Shown: positions 16,661-23,454 of the stretch, one piece after another
Layout of the letters: every line of letters starts with the position of its first letter
Numbering within the stretch: the stretch's first letter is position 1
NCBI GenBank assembly: GCA_964387425.1
Contig: CAYLXP010000027.1
Span: forward strand, 1-41,792
Direction: 5' to 3'
DNA: 41,792 nucleotides
From: CAYLXP01 sp964387425
GTDB lineage: Bacteria; Verrucomicrobiota; Kiritimatiellia; UBA8416
Program-made: the position numbers and the translations under genes
The notes under the pieces: model-generated
Seen by the model: the letters and a program-made list of their open reading frames with translations, nothing else
Databases searched by the model: none
Told to the model about the DNA's origin: nothing

Positions 16661-17932
16661 ATGAGTGACGAGACGACTGACAAGCATGTACTAATCCCGA
16701 AAGGCATACTCTTTCCTTTCATCCTGCTTTCCAGTTGCTTCATGTGGTGGGGCATTGCCAACAACATTACGGATCCACTGGTTCGGGTGTTCAAGGCCAT
16801 CTTTGGTGACCTGACGACGTTTCAGGCATCCTTGATTCAGTTCGCCTTCTATGGTGGCTACTTCTGCATGGCGATCCCTGGCGCTATCATCGCCCGGAAG
16901 TTCTCCTACAAGACCGGTGTCCTGGTTGGGCTGGGGCTGTACGCCACGGGCTGCTTCCTGCTGTACCCGTCGACGCTGACTCAGAAGTTCGTCTTCTTCT
17001 GCATCTCCTACTATGTGCTGGCCTGCGGCCTTGGCATCCTGGAGACCAACGCGAATCCCTACATTCTTGCGATTGGACCGCAATCCACGGCGACACGACG
17101 GTTGAACTTTGCCCAGTCGTTCAACCCGATCGGCTCCATTATTGGTATCCTGCTCTGCCAGATCCTGATTATGGCCCGTCTGCCGCAAGAGGGTGGCAAT
17201 ATCGTGATTCCCGAAGGCGGGGAATCGGATGCGCTGAATATCGTCATCTTCCCTTACCTGACCGTGGCCGCCTGCCTCGTGATCGTATGGATTCTGATCG
17301 CGATCACGAAGATGCCGCGCATGTCAGAGCATGATCACAAGGCACACGTGAAGGATTCCCTTGCGCGTCTCTTCTCCAACACCAACTACGTGTTCTCGGT
17401 GCTTGCCCAGTTCTTCTATGTGGGTGCGCAGATCACGGTGTGGACGTACACGAACTTCTACATTCCGGAGCAGATTGGAACCACCCCGGCGGAAACGCTT
17501 AAGTACCATACGGTTGCGCTGGTGCTCTTCGGCGCTGCTCGTTGGGTGTTCACCGCGCTGATGAAGAAGTTCAAGGCATCCTCGTTGCTGCTGTTTGCTT
17601 CCGTGGCTGCCGGCGTATGCACGCTGTCGGTGATCTTTGTTGGTGGTATGATTGGCGTTGTCTCGCTGATCGGCATCTCGGTCTTTATGTCCCTGATGTT
17701 CCCGACCATCTTCGGTCTCGGGTGCCAGGATCTTGGCGAAGACACCAAGCTCGGCGCTTCGGGCCTGATCATGGCCATTCTCGGTGGCGCACTGATCACA
17801 CCGGCACAGGGAATGCTGATCGACAAGATTGGCGTCAGCCTGTCCTACCTGCTGCCGCTGTTCTGCTTCGTCGTGATTGGCGGGTACACCTTCATCAGTG
17901 GCAAGATCGAGAGATCACACCTGACCGACTAA
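16661..17932 (+). CDS. fucP: FucP-type sugar:proton symporter (major facilitator)
   Basis: 423 residues with about 12 hydrophobic membrane segments. It matches Escherichia coli FucP in length and key signatures. D38 in NNITDPL corresponds to FucP Asp46, and E128 in LGILETNANP corresponds to Glu135, the two residues that couple proton and sugar movement. FQASLIQFAFYGGYF, RRLNFAQSFNPIGSIIG, AQFFYVGAQITVW and PTIFGLG are also shared. It imports a 6-deoxyhexose or related sugar across the inner membrane; FucP also takes D-arabinose and galactose-like sugars, so the true substrate could be broader than L-fucose. The start follows TAAGGAG. The fucU-like gene begins 25 bases after the stop. Confidence 0.9.
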   Translation: MSDETTDKHVLIPKGILFPFILLSSCFMWWGIANNITDPLVRVFKAIFGDLTTFQASLIQFAFYGGYFCMAIPGAIIARKFSYKTGVLVGLGLYATGCFLLYPSTLTQKFVFFCISYYVLACGLGILETNANPYILAIGPQSTATRRLNFAQSFNPIGSIIGILLCQILIMARLPQEGGNIVIPEGGESDALNIVIFPYLTVAACLVIVWILIAITKMPRMSEHDHKAHVKDSLARLFSNTNYVFSVLAQFFYVGAQITVWTYTNFYIPEQIGTTPAETLKYHTVALVLFGAARWVFTALMKKFKASSLLLFASVAAGVCTLSVIFVGGMIGVVSLIGISVFMSLMFPTIFGLGCQDLGEDTKLGASGLIMAILGGALITPAQGMLIDKIGVSLSYLLPLFCFVVIGGYTFISGKIERSHLTD

Positions 17933-17957
17933 CCAGCTAGTAACTTGGAGATACACA

Positions 17958-18392
17958 ATGCTTAAAGGAATAGATCCTATCATTAGTCCCGACCTATTGA
18001 AGATCCTGGCCGAGATGGGCCACGGTGATGAGCTCATTCTTGCGGACGCCCACTTCCCGGGCCATACCTTCTGCCCGAAGAACGTCCTGCGTGGCGATGG
18101 TCTGCAGATTCCCGATCTGTTGGAAGGGATTGTCCCGATCTTCGAACTCGATAGCTATGCACCGCCGTTGGCGATGATGGCCGCCGTCGAGGGCGATGAG
18201 CTGGACCCACAAGTTGAGGCCGACTACATGGCCGCGATTCGTAAGGCGGCTCCGGATGCACCCGCACCCGAGCGTATTGACCGGTTCGCCTTCTACGACC
18301 GCGCCGAGAAGGCGTTTGCCTGTGTGATCACAGGGACAACGGCCAAGTACGGCAACATCATCCTGAAGAAAGGCGTGACGCCACTCGGGTAG
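17958..18392 (+). CDS. fucU: L-fucose mutarotase FucU (RbsD/FucU family)
   Basis: 144 residues, the usual length for the family. It catalyses interconversion of alpha and beta anomers of fucose-type sugars in the cytoplasm, feeding the isomerase. Family signatures: LLKILAEMGHGDELILADAHFPG near the N-terminus (with the catalytic His) and AKYGNIILKKGVTP at the C-terminus. TTGGAG precedes the ATG. It lies directly between the permease and the phosphatase genes, and a stem-loop with a T-run follows it, so part of the transcript may end here. Confidence 0.92.
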   Translation: MLKGIDPIISPDLLKILAEMGHGDELILADAHFPGHTFCPKNVLRGDGLQIPDLLEGIVPIFELDSYAPPLAMMAAVEGDELDPQVEADYMAAIRKAAPDAPAPERIDRFAFYDRAEKAFACVITGTTAKYGNIILKKGVTPLG

Positions 18393-18408
18393 GTTGAATC
18401 GAACATAT

Positions 18409-18454
18409 GGGCCGTGAGCCGTGGATGCAAATTCACGGTTTACGGCCCGTTTTC
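18409..18454 (+). terminator. Stem-loop with T-run after fucU
   Basis: The arms GGGCCGTGAGCCGTG (18409-18423) and CACGGTTTACGGCCC (18434-18448) form a 15-base stem with two G-U pairs and a 10-base loop, followed by GTTTTCT. This is the shape of an intrinsic terminator and may attenuate expression of the downstream phosphatase and kinase genes. Confidence 0.65.
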
Positions 18455-18463
18455 TAACTAGCA

Positions 18464-19084
18464 ATGAAGACCATCTACTTCATCCGACACGCGCAGAGTA
18501 CGGCAAACGCACAGGACGTCCTTGCTTCGCGGCAGGGCTTTCCGTTGAGTGAGAAGGGGCGGGCCGATGCCGCGGCGATTGCGGCCGAGTTCAAGGCGAT
18601 TGCCGAACTTGATCGCATCATCTGCTCGCCGCTGCCCAGGGCCAAAGAGACTGCCGCTCCCTTCTCTGAGGCCTTTGCGCTGGAGGTGGAGACGGATGAA
18701 CGCATCACCGAACAGGAGCTTGGCTTCTTTTCGGGGATGTCCTACGCGGACCTCGACGAGCATGCGGACTACATGCACGACCGCACGCAGCGCTGGAAAT
18801 GGGTGCCCAGGGGTGGTGGCGAGTCCTACGAGATGATTGCACAGCGGCTGGAACCGTTCTTCAGGGACCTTGAGCACTTGGATGGGGAGCGCATCCTCTT
18901 TGTGACCCACGCGGTCACGATGCGCCTGATCAGGGCACACCTCGAGCAGACGCTGCCGGACTACCCGGTCGAGCTCGCTAAGAACGGTGAAATCTGGAAA
19001 ACGCAATTTACGAAACTCGGTGATGCGCATTGCATCGAGTCAATCTTCCTGGGAGAGAGCAAGCTCGCTGCTTCCCGGGCGTGA
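18464..19084 (+). CDS. Histidine phosphatase family protein (phosphoglycerate mutase-like)
   Basis: 206 residues. The motif IRHAQSTAN near the start carries the catalytic His; it reads RHA where most members have RHG. The acidic residue (EQELGFFSG) and the second His (FVTHAVTMRLI) complete the active site. Members of this branch include phosphosugar phosphatases, alpha-ribazole phosphatase and phosphoglycerate mutases. It lies 9 bases upstream of the FGGY kinase gene, so it is probably translated with it, suggesting dephosphorylation of a sugar phosphate or relief of sugar-phosphate stress. This is unusual for fucose operons. Substrate unknown. Confidence 0.85.
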   Translation: MKTIYFIRHAQSTANAQDVLASRQGFPLSEKGRADAAAIAAEFKAIAELDRIICSPLPRAKETAAPFSEAFALEVETDERITEQELGFFSGMSYADLDEHADYMHDRTQRWKWVPRGGGESYEMIAQRLEPFFRDLEHLDGERILFVTHAVTMRLIRAHLEQTLPDYPVELAKNGEIWKTQFTKLGDAHCIESIFLGESKLAASRA

Positions 19085-19093
19085 GGAGGAGAC

Positions 19094-20605
19094 ATGGCTG
19101 AATACATTCTGAGTGTGGACTTGGGGACAACGAGCTGCAAAACCGTGCTGTTTGATACGGATTTCAACGTGGTGGCTACGGCCAAGACGGCCTACGACAC
19201 CAGCTATCCGCATCCGGGCTGGGCGGAGCAGCCGGCCAGCCAGTGGTGGAACGCTCTGAAGGACGACACCAACAAGATGATCGCGGAGAGTACGATTGAT
19301 CCCGTGAACATCATTGCCGTGGGTATTGATGCCTTTTCTACGACCGTCCTTCCCGTCGACAAGGACGGTGATCCGCTGCGCCCCGGTCTGATCTGGATGG
19401 ATCGTCGTGCCACGAAGCAGGCTGCCTGGGTCGCTGAGAATCTCAAGGACGAGACCTGGGAGATTAACGGCAATATCAGCGATGCCGGTAATCCGGGGCC
19501 GAAGATCATGTGGATCAAGGAGAATGAACCCGAGATCTACGAGAAGACCCACATGTTCCTGCATGCCAACGGTTACCTTGTCTACAAGTTGACCGGCGAG
19601 TACTCCATGGACATGTCCGAAGCCGGCCTCTCCCAGATCTGCAACACCCGTACGGGGGAGTATTCTGATGTCCTGCTCGAGGGATGCGGTATTGATCGGG
19701 CGAAGCTTCCTCCCATCTTCAATTGCACCGACGTGGTGGGCAGAGTCACCGCCGCGGCCGCGGCCGAAACGGGACTGAAGGAAGGTACCCCTGTTATTGC
19801 AGGCGCGATGGACAACGTCGCAGCCGGACTCGGCACCGGCGTTTCCAAGGGCGGGGAGGTCTTCATTTCCGGCGGGACCGTTACCACCAACAACGTCTGC
19901 CTCAGCGAGCCGAAGTACAACAAGAACCTGCATGTCTACCCGCATATTGTTCCCGGCACATGGCTTACGTCAGGAGGGGTCGACTTTGGTGGCGCTGGAC
20001 TCAAGTGGTTCAAGGAGAACGTGCTGGAGGAGGAGAGCTTCGCCGAGATCGATAAGCTGGGCGACACGTCGGTCTGCGCGAAGAGTTCGGTCATCTTTCT
20101 CCCCTACATGGTCGGGCAGCGTTGCCCCATCTGGAACGACAATACGAGTGGTGTCCTGATGGGGCTCAAGCCGACAACCACGCGCCAAGACATGATCCGT
20201 GCCTTCATGGAAGGAACTACCTACGGCTCACGCCACGTGCTGAGTATTGCCGAGGAGGAGGGCGTGGATATCCGTACGGTGAAGATCACCGGCGGAAGCG
20301 CCAACTCGGCGACGTGGGTGCAGATCTTCTGCGATGTGATTGGCAAGCCGATCAACATCCCCGGTGCGGTTGACCTGCCGCCGCTTGGAGTTGCGATTGC
20401 GGCTGCTTACGGCGTCGGCGCCATCAAGACCATCGAAGAGGGCATCGCGAAGATCCCGACGCGCGCCAGCTTTGAGCCGAACATGGAGAATCACGCGTAC
20501 TACAGCGAGATGTACAAGGTCTTTCGCAGTCTCTACGAAAATATCAAGGGCGAGTATGACGCCCTGACGGCAATCACCAAGAAGTATGGAAAGCGCCCTG
20601 ATTAA
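19094..20605 (+). CDS. FGGY-family carbohydrate kinase
   Basis: 503 residues, full length for xylulokinase/fuculokinase-type enzymes. GAGGAG (19083-19088) precedes the ATG. N-terminal phosphate-binding motif SVDLGTTSCKTVLFD (residues 7-21); the likely catalytic base is D240 in GAMDNVAAGLGTG; C-terminal ATP-binding signature KITGGSANSATWVQIFCDVIGKPI. The overall pattern is closer to xylulokinase-like kinases than to E. coli FucK. In this locus it would phosphorylate a ketose: L-fuculose at C1 if it follows FucI, or a hexulose such as tagatose if it follows the downstream dehydrogenase. The choice decides the whole pathway and cannot be made from sequence alone. Confidence 0.9.
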   Translation: MAEYILSVDLGTTSCKTVLFDTDFNVVATAKTAYDTSYPHPGWAEQPASQWWNALKDDTNKMIAESTIDPVNIIAVGIDAFSTTVLPVDKDGDPLRPGLIWMDRRATKQAAWVAENLKDETWEINGNISDAGNPGPKIMWIKENEPEIYEKTHMFLHANGYLVYKLTGEYSMDMSEAGLSQICNTRTGEYSDVLLEGCGIDRAKLPPIFNCTDVVGRVTAAAAAETGLKEGTPVIAGAMDNVAAGLGTGVSKGGEVFISGGTVTTNNVCLSEPKYNKNLHVYPHIVPGTWLTSGGVDFGGAGLKWFKENVLEEESFAEIDKLGDTSVCAKSSVIFLPYMVGQRCPIWNDNTSGVLMGLKPTTTRQDMIRAFMEGTTYGSRHVLSIAEEEGVDIRTVKITGGSANSATWVQIFCDVIGKPINIPGAVDLPPLGVAIAAAYGVGAIKTIEEGIAKIPTRASFEPNMENHAYYSEMYKVFRSLYENIKGEYDALTAITKKYGKRPD

Positions 20606-20632
20606 TAGAAAAGAGTCTGTGCGTGGATTGCG

Positions 20633-20711
20633 CGCTGACGGCCGAGCCGGAGGCTCAGCCCTACCAGTGCAACAGTCCGAGGGGTAGGGTTGGCCCTCTG
20701 GGCCGACCGGG
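20633..20711. repeat. GC-rich inverted repeat (family A, copy 2)
   Basis: The arms 20633-20665 (GGCCGAGCCGGAGGCTCAGC core, ending CCCTACC) and 20682-20711 (GGTAGGGTTGGCCCTCTGGG) repeat the pattern at 14366-14464 with a 16-base loop. It lies in the gap between the kinase and dehydrogenase genes. Confidence 0.85.
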
Positions 20712-20794
20712 ATTCACCCACGGGGTCGCAATCACCCATGTCCCTGATGATAGACGAAGGAAAGAAGACAACAGAAATTGGAGATTAGATAGCC

Positions 20795-21829
20795 ATGAGA
20801 GCTGCACTACGTAACGGCATCAAGAATGTCGAAGTCATCGAAATGGACAAGCCGGAGCCGTTGGCCAACGAGGTCCTCATCGCAATCAAGTCCTGTGGCA
20901 TCTGCGGTTCAGACATCGTCCGCATCCAGGACGACAACGAGAAGTGGGATCGCATTGTGCTAGGGCACGAGTTCGCGGGCGACATCGTTGCCGTTGGCGA
21001 GGACGTCGAAGGCTGGAAGGTCGGCGATCGCGCATCCGCTGCACCGCTCATGCCCTGCATGAAGTGCGAGAAGTGCGCCCAGGGCAATTTCTCGCTCTGC
21101 AAGGGCTACAGCTTCATTGGTTCCCGCGTGCAGGGTGGCTTCGGAGAGTTTCTGCGCGTACCGGCACAGAACCTCGTGGCGATTGGAAACCTGAGCTATG
21201 ACCAGGCTGCGTTTATCGAGCCGATTACCGTTTGCCTGCATCCCATCCTGCGTCTCGACAACCTGCTCGGGAAGGATGTCGTCGTGACAGGGGCCGGCAC
21301 CATCGGGCTCCTGGCCATCCAGATCTTCAAGGCCATGGGGTGCAAGAACATCGTGGCGTCCGACATCGCCGACGGCAAGCTGGAGATGGCAGAGGCCATG
21401 GGTGCCAACATCGTCTGCAACCCGATCAACGAATCACTCGAGGATGTCTGTGAGCGTGAGCTGGACGATGGCGCGCACGTCGTATTCGAGTCTTCCGGTG
21501 CGCCGCCAGCCAAGGTATCCGCCGTGGCTGTGGCCAAGGGTGGGGGAACCGTGCTGCTGGTCGGGACCTCGCACGCGCCGGTCAACTATACGGGGCCGCA
21601 GTTCGAGCAGATCACGCGCAAGGAACTGAATCTCGTCGGATCGTGGATGAACTACTCTGCGCCATTCCCCGGCGCCGAGTGGACCACCGCCGCGTGGATG
21701 ATGGAAGCGGGCCTGATCAAGGTCGATGGCCTGCAGACCCACACCTTCCCGATTGAGCAGATCCAGGCAGCCTACGACGTGATCTACAAGAACGAGGAGT
21801 TGTGGGCAAAGGTGATGATTAACTTCTGA
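20795..21829 (+). CDS. Zinc-dependent alcohol/polyol dehydrogenase (MDR family)
   Basis: 344 residues, close to galactitol-1-phosphate, sorbitol and threonine dehydrogenases. Catalytic zinc site: CGICGSD and GHEFAGDIVAVGE. Structural zinc site: CMKCEKCAQGNFSLC. The NAD-binding Rossmann motif is VTGAGTIGLLAIQIF. The start follows TTGGAG. The resemblance in length and motif spacing to GatD-type enzymes, together with the GatZ-like gene 48 bases downstream, suggests oxidation of a polyol or polyol phosphate to a ketose. Alternatives are reduction of lactaldehyde or oxidation of a secondary alcohol. Family firm, substrate inferred. Confidence 0.9.
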   Translation: MRAALRNGIKNVEVIEMDKPEPLANEVLIAIKSCGICGSDIVRIQDDNEKWDRIVLGHEFAGDIVAVGEDVEGWKVGDRASAAPLMPCMKCEKCAQGNFSLCKGYSFIGSRVQGGFGEFLRVPAQNLVAIGNLSYDQAAFIEPITVCLHPILRLDNLLGKDVVVTGAGTIGLLAIQIFKAMGCKNIVASDIADGKLEMAEAMGANIVCNPINESLEDVCERELDDGAHVVFESSGAPPAKVSAVAVAKGGGTVLLVGTSHAPVNYTGPQFEQITRKELNLVGSWMNYSAPFPGAEWTTAAWMMEAGLIKVDGLQTHTFPIEQIQAAYDVIYKNEELWAKVMINF

Positions 21830-21836
21830 GAAAAGG

Positions 21837-21864
21837 CTGAAAACTGAAAACTGAAAACTGAAAA
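21837..21864. repeat. Four perfect tandem copies of CTGAAAA
   Basis: Four consecutive CTGAAAA heptamers fill most of the 48-base gap between the dehydrogenase stop and the GatZ-like start, leaving no recognisable ribosome-binding site for the latter. Copy-number change here could alter spacing and translation. Confidence 0.9.
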
Positions 21865-21877
21865 CGGATGACTGACT

Positions 21878-23191
21878 ATGAGTGCTGTAGAAAAATATGT
21901 TCAGATCTTAGCGGATAACCGCGCGGGCAAGGGGACGGGGATCTACTCCATCTGTTCCGCTCAATCCACCGTGCTGGAAGCTTCAATGCTCCAGGCGAAG
22001 CAGGATGGTTCGATCGTCCTGATCGAGTCCACCTCCAACCAGGTTGACCAGTTTGGCGGATACACCGGCATGAAGCCGGCTGAATTCGTGGCCTACGTTC
22101 GTGGCATTGCCGACAAGGTTGGCTTCGACAAGGACGATATCCTGCTCGGCGGCGACCATCTCGGTCCGAATGCCTGGCAGTCCGAGAATGCCGAGCCGGC
22201 GATGGCCAAGGCGCTTGAGCTGATTCGCGAGTACGTGAAGGCCGGTTACCAGAAGATCCACCTCGATGCCTCCATGTTCTGCGCGGACGACGAAGGTGAC
22301 CGGCATCAGCCGCTGGCAGACGAGATCGTAGCCTCCCGCGCTGCGGCGTTGGCGAAGATGGCTGAAGAGACGCATGCCGAGTTCTGCGCTGGACAACCAA
22401 AGCCGGTTTATATTATCGGCACCGAGGTCCCGATTCCGGGCGGCGCCCAGGAGGAGGAAGAGACCGTTACCCCGACGTCACCTGCCGATGCGGTCAAGAC
22501 GATCGACGTGACGAAGGCCGCCTTCGATGCCGAGGGGCTGCAGGAAGCATGGGAGCGCGTTTACGGTGTCGTCGTGCAGCCGGGCGTTGAGTTCGGTGAT
22601 GACCAGGTTTTCCACTACGATCGCGAAGCCGCCAAGGGATTGAGCGATGAGATCATGAAGCAGGATCGCTTCATCTACGAGGCGCACTCCACCGACTACC
22701 AGTCCGAGACCGGTCTGAGGAAGATGGTGGAGGACCACTTCTGCATTCTCAAAGTGGGGCCGTGGCTGACCTTCGGTTACCGTGAGGCGCTTTTTGCGCT
22801 GGCAATGATCGAGGAGGATACGCTGGCGCCCAAGGGCATCGAGACCTCCAAGTTGCGAGAGGTGATGGATGCCGTGATGGTTGAGGATCCGAAGTATTGG
22901 AAGAAGTACTATCCGGGTGATGAGCTCGTGCAGGCCTACAAGCGTAAGTACAGCTTCTCGGACCGCTGCCGTTACTACCTGCCGGACCAGCGGATCCAGG
23001 ATGCGGTTGACAAACTGGTTGCCAATCTCAAGGCGAACCCCGTTTCGCTGTCGCTACTCAGCCAGTACATGCCGAACCAGTACAACGCGGTCAGCGAAGG
23101 CACTATCGAGAACGATGTTGAACAGATCATCCTCAACCGCACGCAAGACGTGATTGGCATCTACGCCCGGGCGTGCAAGATGAGTGGGTAG
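21878..23191 (+). CDS. GatZ/KbaZ-like protein (tagatose-bisphosphate aldolase non-catalytic subunit family)
   Basis: 437 residues, alignable with Escherichia coli KbaZ/GatZ throughout: IEATSNQVDQFGGYTGM (here IESTSNQVDQFGGYTGM), GGDHLGPNAWQ, KIHLDASMFCADD, IGTEVPIPGGAQEE, VVQPGVEFG, IYEAHSTDYQ, LKVGPWLTFGYREALFAL, RCRYYLPD. In E. coli this subunit is needed for full activity and stability of the GatY/KbaY class II aldolase. No GatY/KbaY homologue is in the window, so it probably acts alone; I recall an Agrobacterium homologue reported as a tagatose-6-phosphate 4-epimerase, which I cannot verify here. The CTGAAAA repeat stands where its ribosome-binding site should be. It is the last gene of the plus-strand operon. 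Confidence 0.9.
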   Translation: MSAVEKYVQILADNRAGKGTGIYSICSAQSTVLEASMLQAKQDGSIVLIESTSNQVDQFGGYTGMKPAEFVAYVRGIADKVGFDKDDILLGGDHLGPNAWQSENAEPAMAKALELIREYVKAGYQKIHLDASMFCADDEGDRHQPLADEIVASRAAALAKMAEETHAEFCAGQPKPVYIIGTEVPIPGGAQEEEETVTPTSPADAVKTIDVTKAAFDAEGLQEAWERVYGVVVQPGVEFGDDQVFHYDREAAKGLSDEIMKQDRFIYEAHSTDYQSETGLRKMVEDHFCILKVGPWLTFGYREALFALAMIEEDTLAPKGIETSKLREVMDAVMVEDPKYWKKYYPGDELVQAYKRKYSFSDRCRYYLPDQRIQDAVDKLVANLKANPVSLSLLSQYMPNQYNAVSEGTIENDVEQIILNRTQDVIGIYARACKMSG

Positions 23192-23203
23192 CCGCTGCCC
23201 TCC

Positions 23204-23367
23204 GGTAGGGATGGGCCTCCGGCCCGTCCGGGATGCATGACTGCCGCTGCGCTATTCTTGATGGTTGCCGAATTAAGAACGCACGCCGACGAGGAGTGTT
23301 CGGCAACGCTCTGTGGGTAGACGACATCAACGGCTGATCCCGGCCGAGCCAGAGGCTCAGCCCTACC
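23204..23367. repeat. GC-rich inverted repeat (family A, copy 3) with inner palindrome
   Basis: The outer arms are 23204-23231 (GGTAGGGATGGGCCTCCGGC) and 23336-23367 (CGAGCCAGAGGCTCAGCCCT). Inside is an inverted pair GTTGCCGAA (23264-23272) / TTCGGCAAC (23299-23307). It fills the 3' gap after the GatZ-like gene. It has a longer interior than the other two copies, which suggests an insertion into the loop. Confidence 0.75.
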
Positions 23368-23392
23368 AGAGTGTTGCATTTATCAAGAAAAG

Positions 23393-23433
23393 AAAACCCA
23401 GGCACCGCCGCTAGGCGGGATGCCTGGGTTTTT
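23393..23433. terminator. Bidirectional intrinsic terminator between gatZ-like gene and fucI
   Basis: AAAACCCAGGCA (23393-23404) pairs with TGCCTGGGTTTT (23421-23432), and CCGCC/GGCGG form an inner stem with a GCTA loop. A T-run follows on the plus strand (GGGTTTTTCG), and the minus strand reads GGGTTTTCTTTTCTT after the stem. It therefore serves both the plus-strand operon and fucI, whose stop is 22 bases away. Confidence 0.93.
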
Positions 23434-23454
23434 CGTTTGTAACTAGGCTATGAC

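Noticed and set aside
21837..21864. CRISPR array
   Set aside because: Seven-base units without spacers; a simple tandem repeat.
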